Source: Prosthecomicrobium sp. N25 (GTDB lineage Bacteria > Pseudomonadota > Alphaproteobacteria > Rhizobiales > Ancalomicrobiaceae). From it: DNA of 64,000 bases. Of this stretch, positions 17,351 through 25,945 are shown piece after piece (within the stretch, counting starts at the first letter, position 1; each line of letters begins with the position of its first letter). The position numbers were made by a program, and so were the translations under genes. The notes under the pieces were generated by a model. It searched no databases. It saw only the letters and a program-made list of their open reading frames with translations, and was not told the origin of the DNA. Location of the stretch: positions 496,001 through 560,000 of the forward strand of contig NZ_JBBCAT010000003.1 of NCBI RefSeq assembly GCF_037203705.1, in the 5' to 3' direction.

Positions 17351-18013
17351 TTAATACGTAGGAGAGGATTCGGCCATGACCGCGCTGAAGACGACCGAGT
17401 CATCGACCTTCTCGACCGAGACGTTCATGTCCGCCGCACGGGCGAGCAGTCCGGCGTAGATCGGCTGGATCATGTGGGCGTCGGGCGCCTGCTCGGGCAG
17501 ACGTCCGACCAGGATGCCGTCGACGCCTGGCGGGATGCGGGCGTTCGTGCCGGTGGCGACCAGCCGGAAGCTCGGCCGGGCCGGCTCGCCTTCCACCGTC
17601 ACCTTGATGACGCCTCCGCGCGGGATCGCATGGGTGGCGATCAGGACGAGGTTCAGCAGCAGCTTCACCTTGTTCTTCGGCATCAGGACGCGCGCGGCAT
17701 GCCACTCGATCGAGGCCTTCTCGCCCGCCATGAAGCCGCGGGTGACCTGCTCGGCGTCGCCGAGGTCGATCTCGGCCCCCGCCGACCCGGCCGCCCCGAA
17801 GGCGAGCCGCGCGAACTGCAGCTTGGCGGAGGCCTGCCGGGCGCTCTTCTTGATGAGGTCCATCGCGAAGGACCGCATCTCCTCGCTCGCGTCCTCGTCG
17901 AGCACCTCCAGGCCGTTGGTGATCGCCCCGACCGGCGAGATGATGTCGTGGCAGACGCGGCTGGCGAGGAGGGCGGCGAGGTCGAGGGCGGCGATGTCGG
18001 CGGCGTCGGCCAT
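17351..18013 (-). CDS. chpT: Histidine phosphotransferase ChpT
   Basis: ChpT passes phosphate from the hybrid kinase CckA to CtrA and CpdR. The 220-residue protein has the dimerising helical hairpin with His22 in RVCHDIISPVGAITNG, the known phosphorylation site motif, followed by a degenerate HATPase-like fold without ATP-binding motifs. The ATG at 18013 starts the conserved region; a longer frame to 18118 adds an unrelated Arg/Gly-rich segment. It lies 129 bp upstream of cheA in the same direction, and ctrA is 8 kb away, so phosphorelay and chemotaxis genes are clustered. Confidence 0.93.
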   Translation of the reverse strand: MADAADIAALDLAALLASRVCHDIISPVGAITNGLEVLDEDASEEMRSFAMDLIKKSARQASAKLQFARLAFGAAGSAGAEIDLGDAEQVTRGFMAGEKASIEWHAARVLMPKNKVKLLLNLVLIATHAIPRGGVIKVTVEGEPARPSFRLVATGTNARIPPGVDGILVGRLPEQAPDAHMIQPIYAGLLARAADMNVSVEKVDDSVVFSAVMAESSPTY

Positions 18014-18145
18014 CGGGACTGGACTCCGGCTGTGGCTCCGGAACGGTCCTCGGCCGTGGCGGTCCGAATCACCTTCCGGGGGATCTGCCACCGATACACG
18101 CCCGCCCCCCCGTTTCATAGCATCGGAAAGCCTCGCCGCGCCCGC

Positions 18146-18784
18146 TTACGGCAGCTCCCCGGCGATGTCCGGCCAGTTCGCCTCCGCGCTCGCCACCATG
18201 GCGTCCGGGTCGGACAGGAACCCGACCCGATGGGCCGCGGTGGCGAAGAGATAGAGCCGGTCCCGGTGGATCACCCAGTGCCCGGGCTCCGCCTCGGCGA
18301 TCAGGCCGGCGGCGAGCTGGAACACGCAGAGGCCCGAGAAGCGGGGCGCGTAGACCTCCGGGTCGGCCCGGAAGGCCATCAGGTTGCCCTCGTTCAGGAA
18401 ACGCCAGGTCGCCCCCCGCCACTCCAGTTCGAAGCGGGGGGCGCCCTCCCGCGGCTCCGGCTCCACGAAATAGCTGACCGGATCGATGCCCCCGATGGCA
18501 ATGCCGGTCCGCGGATCGGCGGTCATGCGCGGCAGCCGCGGGGCGACGACCACGGCCTCGAGCTTCGGCGGCGGGGCATAGGCGGGTTTCGGCCGGGGCG
18601 GTCCGGGCGGCGGCGGCCCCGCGGCCGCGGCCGGTTCCGACCCGTGCCCGCCCCCGCCGGCCGCCAGCGCCGGCGCCAGCGGGACGATCGCCAGGAGCGC
18701 GACGGCGGCGGCCCGCCGGCCCCCTCTCAACACCTGGGGCGGCCGTCGCCCTGGCTTCGCCCGATTTCCGCTAAACTCGTCCAT
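18146..18784 (-). CDS. Exported YHS-domain protein
   Basis: The 212-residue protein begins with an Arg-rich stretch and a hydrophobic segment AAAVALLAIVPLAPALA, a probable signal peptide or anchor. A Gly/Pro-rich linker follows (about 42-72). The C-terminal half contains a YHS domain: IGGIDPVSYF, then FELEWRGATWRFLNEGNLMAFRADPEVYAP. YHS domains occur in periplasmic metal-linked proteins, but the ligand here is unknown. The ATG at 18784 is chosen because the signal region starts just after it. The gene diverges from eipA across 113 bp. Confidence 0.75.
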   Translation of the reverse strand: MDEFSGNRAKPGRRPPQVLRGGRRAAAVALLAIVPLAPALAAGGGGHGSEPAAAAGPPPPGPPRPKPAYAPPPKLEAVVVAPRLPRMTADPRTGIAIGGIDPVSYFVEPEPREGAPRFELEWRGATWRFLNEGNLMAFRADPEVYAPRFSGLCVFQLAAGLIAEAEPGHWVIHRDRLYLFATAAHRVGFLSDPDAMVASAEANWPDIAGELP

Positions 18785-18897
18785 GAATGATTCGTCCGCC
18801 GCTCGACCGGTGCGACGATACCGGCAAGACCTGGAGCTCCCGTTAAAGGCGAGCCCGACCGACAGGGCCAAGGCGTCCGACACGAGGGTCAAAGTCC

Positions 18898-19467
18898 ATG
18901 CTTCGGCACTGGTTCACGAAGTTCATGCTCGCGGCCATGGCCGCCCTGGCGCTCGCCGCGGCCCCCGCCGGCGCGCAGACCAACAGCACCTACACGGTCA
19001 ACGAACTGGTCTCGACCGGCCACAAGTTCTTCGGCAACGTCTCGGGCGGGCTCGCGACCGTCCTCGAGAAGGCGGTGTCCCAGTACGGCCAGCCGAACGG
19101 CTATATCCTCGGCGAGGAGGGCGCCGGGGCGATCGCGGCCGGCCTGCGTTACGGCGAAGGCACGCTCCACACGCGCGACCAGGGCCAGCACCGGATCTTC
19201 TGGCAGGGCCCGTCGATCGGCTGGGACTTCGGCGGCGAGGGCGCGCGGACCATGATGCTCGTCTACAATCTGCCCGCGGTGGACGCCATCTACCAGCGCT
19301 TCGGCGGCGTCGACGGCTCGGTCTACTTCATCGGCGGCTTCGGCATGACGGCGCTCGCCAGCGGCAACATCTACGTCGTTCCGGTCCGCGCCGGCGTCGG
19401 GGCCCGGCTCGGCGTCAACCTCGGCTATCTCAAGTTCACCCCCAACGCGACCTGGAATCCTTTCTGA
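18898..19467 (+). CDS. eipA: Periplasmic DUF1134 protein, EipA homologue
   Basis: The 189-residue protein has a clear signal peptide (1-26, ending APAGA) and a DUF1134 domain with GHKFFGNVSGGLATVLEKAV and WQGPSIGWDFGGEGARTMMLVYNLP. The Brucella member of this family, EipA, maintains envelope integrity and is reported to be under direct CtrA control. Here a TTAA half-site (18843-18846) lies 52 bp before the start, weaker than the box at fliI. A real role in envelope stability is inferred from the family. It stands close to ctrA and chpT. Confidence 0.85.
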   Translation: MLRHWFTKFMLAAMAALALAAAPAGAQTNSTYTVNELVSTGHKFFGNVSGGLATVLEKAVSQYGQPNGYILGEEGAGAIAAGLRYGEGTLHTRDQGQHRIFWQGPSIGWDFGGEGARTMMLVYNLPAVDAIYQRFGGVDGSVYFIGGFGMTALASGNIYVVPVRAGVGARLGVNLGYLKFTPNATWNPF

Positions 19468-19618
19468 GGCTTCCCTGACGTCCGCCCGGACCTGTCGCGA
19501 GCGCGCCACGGCCCCGCCGCGGCGCGCATTGCCTGTGGATTGGCCGATGCGAGGCCGGGTTCAGTCGTGCTAAGCAATCTCGTGCCGGACCGAGATCTCG
19601 CCGGCGGAGTGACGCGAC

Positions 19619-20818
19619 TTGATCGAACTGGCCCTCTACTTCGCGCTCGGCTTCTTGCTGGCGGGCCTTCTCGCCCTCATGGTCCTGCCGGCGATCTGGC
19701 GGCGGGCCGTCCGCCTGACCAAGCGCCGCATCGAGGCCTCGACACCGCTCAGCCTCGCCGAGATCAAGGCCAGCCGCGACCAGCTCCGTGCCGAGTTCGC
19801 CCGCGAGACGCGGCGCCTCGAACTCGCCGCCGGCGAACTCCGGCGCCGCGCCGCCGAGCGCCAGATCGAGGCGAGCCGAAGCCGCGACCGGCTCGACGCG
19901 GTCTCGGCCGAGCGCGACGAGACGCGGCGCAAGCTGGAGACCACCGAGGCCGAGCGCACGGCCGTGGCCGGCGCCCTGGCGAAGGTGACGGAGGAGCGCA
20001 CCGCCGCCCTGCAGGCCAACGAGGCCCAGGCGGCCGAGTTCAACGACCTCAAGGTGCGCCTCGCCGACATGCTGGCCGACCTCGACGCCCGCAAGCTCGA
20101 GATCGCCACGCTCAGGACCTCCATCCAGTCCCTCGAGGCCCGCGTGGTCAACATCACCGACGAGCAGCGCCGCACCGTGACGCGCGCCGAACTCGCCGAG
20201 ACCGAGCTGGACAAGCGCGAGAGCCTTCTCGCCGACACCCGCGAGCGCCTGCAGCGCGCCGAGGCCGCCCTCGCCGACCGGGCCCGCGAATTCACGCTGA
20301 AGACCGAGCAGCTCCGTGCCACGGCCGAGAAGCTCGCCGCCGCGGAGGCCCGGCTCGCCGCCGCCGAGGCGGTGCCGGTCGGCGACAACGTGAGGCGCTC
20401 GGTCGAGGAGCTCGAGCGGTCCAATGCCGAGCTCGAGGCGACCGTCCGCCGGCTGGCCGCCGAGCGCGACGCGCTCGCCGCGCAAGCCGGCCGGGAGGGT
20501 CGGGCACCGGCCCCGGCGACCGGGCCCGCCGAGCCGGCCGCGGCACCCGGCGAGATCGGTCTCCTGCGCGAGCGTCTCGCCGACCTCGCCGCCCAACTGG
20601 TCGTGCTCACCGGCGACAAGGATCGCGGAGAGCTCGCCGCCCCCCCTGTCGAGAACGGGGCTGCCGCCCCCGCTGGCGCCGTCCCGTCGGCGAGGCCTGC
20701 GGCGGACGAGGACGCGACCGTCTTCGTGCCCGGCCCCGCGCGCGCGCCGAGCCTCGCGGACCGCATCAGGGCCTTGCAGCAGGACAAGCGCCCCCCGGAC
20801 GCGACGACGGCCGGCTAG
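19619..20818 (+). CDS. Membrane-anchored coiled-coil protein, unknown function
   Basis: The 399-residue protein has one N-terminal transmembrane helix (about 4-24) and then a long charged coiled coil rich in Ala, Glu and Arg (about 50-320). A Pro/Ala-rich tail follows, ending in the short helix SLADRIRALQQDK. It should be anchored in the inner membrane with the coil in the cytoplasm. The start is a TTG at 19619 with GGAG about ten bases upstream; no ATG stands before the membrane helix. I cannot assign a specific function. The layout resembles envelope or polarity scaffold proteins. It is downstream of eipA by 151 bp. Confidence 0.75.
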   Translation: MIELALYFALGFLLAGLLALMVLPAIWRRAVRLTKRRIEASTPLSLAEIKASRDQLRAEFARETRRLELAAGELRRRAAERQIEASRSRDRLDAVSAERDETRRKLETTEAERTAVAGALAKVTEERTAALQANEAQAAEFNDLKVRLADMLADLDARKLEIATLRTSIQSLEARVVNITDEQRRTVTRAELAETELDKRESLLADTRERLQRAEAALADRAREFTLKTEQLRATAEKLAAAEARLAAAEAVPVGDNVRRSVEELERSNAELEATVRRLAAERDALAAQAGREGRAPAPATGPAEPAAAPGEIGLLRERLADLAAQLVVLTGDKDRGELAAPPVENGAAAPAGAVPSARPAADEDATVFVPGPARAPSLADRIRALQQDKRPPDATTAG

Positions 20819-20852
20819 GCCGCGCGCCCGGCATCGGCCACGCCCCCGGCCC

Positions 20853-21725
20853 TCAGCGGGCCTCCGGATCCTGGCGCAGGCGTTCGAGCTCCTCGATCCG
20901 CGCCCGGGCGGCGTCGCCGAGCCGCTCCGTGGTGGCGGCCATCAGCGCCTCCACCAGCGCCAGCAGCGCCACGGTGGAATCCCACCGCGACGGGACGGCG
21001 ATGCGGCCGGAGAGCACGTGTTCGGCATGGCGCGCCACCGGCGAGAGCCACTGGTCGGTGACCAGCACCACCACAGCCCCCCGCCGCGCGGCAGCCCGCG
21101 CGAACTCGACCACGTCCGGCTGGTAGCGGCGGATGTCGAAGACGATCATCACGTCGCGCCGCGCGATGTCGACGAGATGGTCGCGCCAGACCCCGACCTG
21201 GCTCGCCACGTGCACGACCCGGGGCCGGATCAGCCCGAGATGCGCAGCCGCATAGCGCGCCAGCGAGTCCGTGAACCGTCCCCCGATCAGGAACACGCCC
21301 CGGCGGCGATCGGCCAGGAGCTCCACCACCGCCTCGAACTCCGCCGGAGGAAGATGCCGGAAGGTCTGCGCCAGATTGTCGGCGGCGGCCGCCGCGAACC
21401 GGTCGGCCAGCGAGTGCGGCGTCTCGGCCGCGAGCGCGGCGCCCTTCGTCTTGACCAGCGGGGAAGCCGCTTGCGCCTCCAGCTCGGCGCGAAGCCGGCG
21501 CTGCAGGTCCGGATAGCCCTGGCATCCGAGCTTGGCGACGAATCGCAGGACCGACGGCGCGCTCACGCCCGCGCGCTCCGCGAACTCCGCCACCGGCGCG
21601 AGACCGGCGGCCGGGTAGTTGGCGAGCAGCGCATGCGCGGCCTTCCGTTCGGTCGCCGTCAGGCTCGTCAGGCTCCCGCGCACCACTTCCGCAACCGAGG
21701 CGTCCTCGTCCCTGATTGCCGGCAT
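20853..21725 (-). CDS. MurR/RpiR-family transcriptional regulator
   Basis: The 290-residue protein has an N-terminal RpiR helix-turn-helix domain (1-77, VAEFAERAGVSAPSVLRFVAKLG) and a C-terminal SIS domain (about 128-260, VFLIGGRFTDSLARYAAAHL), which normally binds a phosphosugar or related metabolite. An ATG at 21725 with an A/G-rich GGGGAAGGGG just before it is the likely start. The gene diverges from the N-formylglutamate-amidohydrolase-like gene and probably controls the catabolic cluster to its right, through elements in the 157-bp A+T-rich intergenic region. Confidence 0.88.
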   Translation of the reverse strand: MPAIRDEDASVAEVVRGSLTSLTATERKAAHALLANYPAAGLAPVAEFAERAGVSAPSVLRFVAKLGCQGYPDLQRRLRAELEAQAASPLVKTKGAALAAETPHSLADRFAAAAADNLAQTFRHLPPAEFEAVVELLADRRRGVFLIGGRFTDSLARYAAAHLGLIRPRVVHVASQVGVWRDHLVDIARRDVMIVFDIRRYQPDVVEFARAAARRGAVVVLVTDQWLSPVARHAEHVLSGRIAVPSRWDSTVALLALVEALMAATTERLGDAARARIEELERLRQDPEAR

Positions 21726-21788
21726 CGCCCCTTCCCCCTGGTCTCCGTTCCCGGTGAGACTAGCCGAATCCGCCGCAGGCGGGCATTG

Positions 21789-21807
21789 AAACTCCCATTT
21801 CGAGTTT
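21789..21807. promoter_or_regulatory. Candidate RpiR operator
   Basis: AAACTC-N7-GAGTTT is an inverted repeat in the divergent promoter region, with a related half element (CCATCTCAGTT) about 24 bp to the right. The region is A+T-rich compared with the flanks. RpiR regulators usually bind such imperfect repeats next to their own gene. Confidence 0.45.
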
Positions 21808-21882
21808 GACTTTTCCATCTCAGTTGGAATGATGATTACAGCTCGGCTTCGATTGGCCGGGACAGGGATCGAGGCAATCGCG

Positions 21883-22659
21883 ATGGCGGGTGACGCAGCG
21901 GGGATGGAGCCCGCGGCCGTGGTGGAGCGGACGGAGGGCAGCGGCGCCTGGGTGGTCCTGTGCGACCACGCCGACAATCGCCTTCCCTCCCGCTTCGGCA
22001 CGCTCGGCCTCGCGCCGGCGGACCTGACCGCCCACTTCGCCTGGGATCCCGGCGCCCTGCCCGTCGCGCGCGCCCTGTCGGCCGCCCTCGACGCGCCGCT
22101 CGTCCGCTCGACCGTGTCGAGGCTGGTGATCGATTGCAACCGCGAGCCGTCCGCGCCCGATTCCATCGTCGAGGTCGGCGAGGCGACGCCGATCCCCGGC
22201 AACCGGGAGCTCACACCCGCAGAGCGCGCCCGCCGCGTCGCCGAGGCCTACGCGCCCTATCATGCCGCCGTCGAGGAGACGATCGCGGCCCGGCTCGCCG
22301 GCGGCGTCGAGCCCGCGCTGGTCGCGATCCACACCTTCACCCCCGCCATGCACGGCCGTCCGCGACCCTGGCACGTGGGGGTGATCTTCGACGACCGCGA
22401 TGCCACCCTCGCGCGGGCGGTCGCGGCCCGGCTCGCCGCCGATCCGGACCTCCACGTCGGCCTCAACGAGCCCTACAGTCCCGCCGACCGGGTCTACCAC
22501 ACGCTCGAGCGGCATGGTCTCCGCCGCGGCCTGCCGACCGTCATGATCGAACTGCGCAACGACCTCGTCGGCGACGAGGCGGCGGCGCGGGCCTGGGGCG
22601 ACCGGCTCGCCGGCGTGCTCCGCGAGGCCGCGCTCGCGCCCATCATCCGGGGAGCCTGA
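21883..22659 (+). CDS. N-formylglutamate amidohydrolase-family enzyme
   Basis: A 258-residue member of the N-formylglutamate amidohydrolase family (COG3931-type), a metal-dependent amidase. Visible family elements are VLCDHADNRLP near the start, STVSRLVIDCNREP, and AIHTFTPAMHGRPRPWHVGV, with His and Asp/Glu residues suited to binding zinc. The family hydrolyses N-formyl-Glu in histidine degradation, but no hut genes are near, so it may act on another acyl or gamma-glutamyl amide made by the downstream ligase. The ATG at 21883 has GAGG upstream; in-frame ATGs at 21829 and 21832 are possible. Confidence 0.82.
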   Translation: MAGDAAGMEPAAVVERTEGSGAWVVLCDHADNRLPSRFGTLGLAPADLTAHFAWDPGALPVARALSAALDAPLVRSTVSRLVIDCNREPSAPDSIVEVGEATPIPGNRELTPAERARRVAEAYAPYHAAVEETIAARLAGGVEPALVAIHTFTPAMHGRPRPWHVGVIFDDRDATLARAVAARLAADPDLHVGLNEPYSPADRVYHTLERHGLRRGLPTVMIELRNDLVGDEAAARAWGDRLAGVLREAALAPIIRGA

Positions 22660-22967
22660 GACGCGATGGTCGGGAGGCCCGCCAGGGATAGCGAGGATCG
22701 GGGCGAGGGGACCGGGCTCCGCCATCGGCCGCCGGACCCAGCCGCCGTCGCGGCGCCCGCCCGCCGCGCCTCCCCCGTTGTTGTCCCTTTCCCCCCAGAG
22801 AACAAGCGCTTCCAGGGACCGCCGATCGGCGACATGATCGCCTCCAGGCAGAAGGCCGATCTGGAAGCCGCCAGGGCCGTCGGAGCGATCCGGTAGCCTC
22901 GCCTCGGGAGCGGGTCGCCACTCCGGCCCGCTCCCGTTCCCCCGTTCCGCCCAGCCGAGGCCCGCCG
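22660..22967. other. Intergenic region before the ligase gene, with a hairpin
   Basis: A 308-bp stretch. An inverted repeat with arms 22906-22914 and 22927-22935 (GGGAGCGGG/CCCGCTCCC) can form a 9-bp stem and may attenuate or end transcription from the amidohydrolase gene. A 76-codon frame at 22666-22896 has no recognisable homology and only a weak, distant ribosome site; I do not call it a gene. Confidence 0.5.
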
Positions 22968-24335
22968 ATGACCGAAATCCCGAAGATCGAGACCGCCGAG
23001 GACGCCGCCCGCTACATCGCAGACCGCGACCTGCCCTTCGTGAAGGTCGGCGTCTTCGACGTGGACGGCGTCATGCGCGGCAAGTACATGGCCCGCGACA
23101 AGTTCCTTTCCTCGCTGGAGAAGGGCTTCGGCTTCTGCGACGTGGTGCTGGGCTGGGACTCCAACGACCAGCTCTACGACAACGTCGCCCTGACCGGCTG
23201 GCACACCGCCTACCCGGACGCGGAGATCCGGGTCGTCCCCTCCTCCATGCGCCTCATCCCCTTCGAGGACGACCTGCCGCTCTTCCTCGGCGAGTTCGCG
23301 GGCCCCCACGAGGCGGCCTGCCCGCGCTCCACCCTGAAGCGGGTGCTGGCCCGCGCCGCCGACCAGGGCTTCGCCGTGAAGAGCGCCGTGGAGTTCGAGT
23401 TCTTCCTCTTCGAGGAGACCCCGCATTCCGTCCGGGAGAAGCGCTACAAGGACCTCAGGAACATCACGCCGGGCTTCTACGGCTACTCGATGCTCCGCTC
23501 CACCGTGCACGCCGATTTCTACCACGAGCTCCTCGGCACGGCCCGGGACATGGACTTCGAGCTCGAAGGCCTGCACACCGAGACCGGCCCGGGCGTGCTC
23601 GAGGCCGCCATCCGCGTCGACGACGCCCTGGCGGCGGCCGACAAGGCGGCGCTCTTCAAGACCTTCACCAAGGTGCTCGCCCAGCAGCGCGGCTGGATGG
23701 CGACCTTCATGGCCAAATGGTCGCGCGACTGGCCCGGCCAGTCCGGCCACATCCACTGCTCGCTGACGCAGGACGGCAAGGGCGTCTTCCACGATCCGTC
23801 CAAGCCGCATGGCATCTCGGACATCATGCGCTGGTGGATCGGCGGCCAGCAGGCGCTGATGCCCGAGCTGCTCGCCATGGTGGCCTGCACGGTCAACAGC
23901 TACACGCGCCTGATCCCCGGCTTCTGGGCCCCGACCGACGCCACCTGGGGCATCGAGAACCGAACCTGCGCCCTGCGCGCCATCCCGGGCTCGGAGAAGT
24001 CCCAGCGGGTCGAGTACCGGATCGCCGCCGCCGACATCAACCCCTACATCGCGCTCGCCGCCGCGATCGGCTCGGGCCTCTGGGGGGTGGAGAACCGCAT
24101 CGAGCCCGACCCGGCCATCCAGGGCAATTCCTACGAGAAGAAGCACGCCGCCAAGCGCCAGCTGCCGCGCACCCTCTGGGATGCGGCGCAGCGCCTGAAG
24201 GCCTCGAAGCCCGCCCGCGCCCTCTTCGGCGACGCCTTCGTGGAGCACTACGCCGCCACCCGCGAATGGGAAGAGCGCGAATTCCGCAAGGCCATCACCG
24301 ACTGGGAGATGGAAAGGTACTTCGAGATCATCTAA
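22968..24335 (+). CDS. Glutamine synthetase-family gamma-glutamyl-amide ligase
   Basis: The 455-residue protein has the GS beta-grasp (about 10-110) and the catalytic domain, with VEFEFFLFEE (metal-binding Glu), SGHIHCSL (catalytic His) and the late NRTCALRAIP and RVEYRIAAADINPYIALA elements. It is closer in style to PuuA/GlnT-type ligases than to GlnA: there is no adenylylation Tyr region, and the neighbours are dehydrogenases. It probably joins glutamate to an amine with ATP. The partner amine is unknown; an amino alcohol would fit the alcohol and aldehyde dehydrogenases encoded next. Confidence 0.88.
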   Translation: MTEIPKIETAEDAARYIADRDLPFVKVGVFDVDGVMRGKYMARDKFLSSLEKGFGFCDVVLGWDSNDQLYDNVALTGWHTAYPDAEIRVVPSSMRLIPFEDDLPLFLGEFAGPHEAACPRSTLKRVLARAADQGFAVKSAVEFEFFLFEETPHSVREKRYKDLRNITPGFYGYSMLRSTVHADFYHELLGTARDMDFELEGLHTETGPGVLEAAIRVDDALAAADKAALFKTFTKVLAQQRGWMATFMAKWSRDWPGQSGHIHCSLTQDGKGVFHDPSKPHGISDIMRWWIGGQQALMPELLAMVACTVNSYTRLIPGFWAPTDATWGIENRTCALRAIPGSEKSQRVEYRIAAADINPYIALAAAIGSGLWGVENRIEPDPAIQGNSYEKKHAAKRQLPRTLWDAAQRLKASKPARALFGDAFVEHYAATREWEEREFRKAITDWEMERYFEII

Positions 24336-24468
24336 GGAAATTGTGATCACAAATCCCGGCCTTGCCGAGCCGTCCCCGCTTCGCCTCACGGCCCGTCCCG
24401 CCGGCCGCGCCCGGCCCCGGCCGCCGCCATCGGACGGCGCGGAAGGGCCCCCGCATCGGAGTCCCGCC

Positions 24469-25866
24469 ATGTCCGCCACCATCCAGTGCATCTCCCCCGT
24501 CGACGGCAGCGTCTACGTCGACCGCCCGACCGCCACCGAGGCCGAGATCGAGGCCGCCCTCGCCCGCGCCCGCGCCGCCCAGAAGGCCTGGCGCAAGGTG
24601 CCGGTCGCCGAGCGCGCGAAGCGTGTGCTCGGCCTCGTCGATGCCATGAAGGCGCAGGGGAACCGCATCGGCGAGGAACTCGCCTGGCAGATGGGCCGGC
24701 CCATCCGCTACGGCCAGGGCGAGCTGCGCGGCTTGGAGGAGCGCACCCGCTACATGGCCGGGATCGCCGAGGAGGCGCTCGCCCCCGTGGTCCCGAAGGA
24801 CGTCCGCCCCGGCTTCGAGCGCTACGTGCTGCGCGAGCCGGTCGGCATCGTCTTCACCATCGCGCCCTGGAACTACCCCTACCTGACGACGGTCAACTCG
24901 GTCGTCCCCGCGCTCATCGCCGGCAACGCCGTGATCCTGAAGCATGCCGCCCAGACGCTCCTCGTCGGCGACCGCTTCCAGGACGCCTTCGACCGCATCG
25001 GCCTGCCGGAGGGCCTGTTCCAGCACCTCGTCCTCTCCCACGACCAGTCGACCCGCATCATCGCGGGTGGCCACGTGAACCACGTGGCCTTCACGGGTTC
25101 GGTCGCCGGCGGCCGCGCCATCGAGCGCGCCTGCGCGGGCACCTTCACGACCTGCGGCCTGGAGCTCGGCGGCAAGGACCCGGCCTACGTGATGGCCGAC
25201 GCCAACCTGCCCTTCGCAGTCGAGAACCTGGTGGACGGCGCCTTCTTCAACTCCGGCCAGTGCTGCTGCGGCATCGAACGCATCTACGTGCACGAGAGCC
25301 TCTACGACCGCTTCGTGAAGGACGCCGTCGACCTCACCGCGAAATACGTCCTCGGAAGCCCGCTGTCCGGCGACACGACCCTCGGCCCCATGGCCCGCAC
25401 CAACCTCGCTGACGTGGTCCGCCGCCAGACCGCCGAGGCGATCGCGGCCGGCGCGAAGCCGCATCTCGACCCGAAGGCCTTCCCGGAGAACCGCGACGGC
25501 TCTCCCTACCTCGCCCCGCAGATCCTGACCGGCGTGACCCACGGCATGACGGTCATGACCGAGGAGAGCTTTGGGCCCGTGGTCGGCATCATGAAGGTGA
25601 AGGACGACGACGAGGCGATCCGCCTGATGAACGACAGCCCCTACGGCCTGACCGCCTCGATCTGGACCGAGGACGTCGCCGCCGCGAAGCGGGTCGGCGA
25701 CGCCGTGGAGACCGGCACCGTCTACATGAACCGCTGCGACTATCTCGACCCCGGCCTCGTCTGGACCGGCGTCAAGGACACCGGCCGCGGCGCCGCCCTC
25801 TCGGCCATCGGCTACGAAGCCCTGACGCGGCCGAAGAGCTACCACCTGCGCCTCTCCACCACCTGA
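24469..25866 (+). CDS. NAD(P)-dependent aldehyde dehydrogenase
   Basis: The 465-residue enzyme has the complete ALDH fold: the cofactor element APWNYPYLT (about 132-140), Glu232 in LELGGKDP as general base and a Cys in GQCCCG (most likely Cys266) as nucleophile. It oxidises an aldehyde to an acid in the cytoplasm. Being between the ligase and the alcohol dehydrogenase genes suggests that it acts on a gamma-glutamylated aldehyde, as PuuC does. The ATG at 24469 begins family homology; the open frame extends to 24343 without support. Confidence 0.93.
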   Translation: MSATIQCISPVDGSVYVDRPTATEAEIEAALARARAAQKAWRKVPVAERAKRVLGLVDAMKAQGNRIGEELAWQMGRPIRYGQGELRGLEERTRYMAGIAEEALAPVVPKDVRPGFERYVLREPVGIVFTIAPWNYPYLTTVNSVVPALIAGNAVILKHAAQTLLVGDRFQDAFDRIGLPEGLFQHLVLSHDQSTRIIAGGHVNHVAFTGSVAGGRAIERACAGTFTTCGLELGGKDPAYVMADANLPFAVENLVDGAFFNSGQCCCGIERIYVHESLYDRFVKDAVDLTAKYVLGSPLSGDTTLGPMARTNLADVVRRQTAEAIAAGAKPHLDPKAFPENRDGSPYLAPQILTGVTHGMTVMTEESFGPVVGIMKVKDDDEAIRLMNDSPYGLTASIWTEDVAAAKRVGDAVETGTVYMNRCDYLDPGLVWTGVKDTGRGAALSAIGYEALTRPKSYHLRLSTT

Positions 25867-25945
25867 GGCCGGGCGGCCGAGACGCCGCCCGATCACCCCG
25901 GCCGCCCCAGGCCGGACCGCCGACCCCAAGACCCCGGACCGATCG

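Noticed and set aside
14642-18790. Very long plus-strand frame across cheA and chpT
   Set aside because: It is the antisense frame of well-supported genes; its Arg/His/Leu/Asp-rich translation is typical of a high-GC shadow.
22666-22896. 76-codon frame after the amidohydrolase gene
   Set aside because: No recognisable homology and a poorly spaced ribosome site; the first half is a low-complexity Arg/Pro/Gly-rich stretch as expected of a chance high-GC frame.
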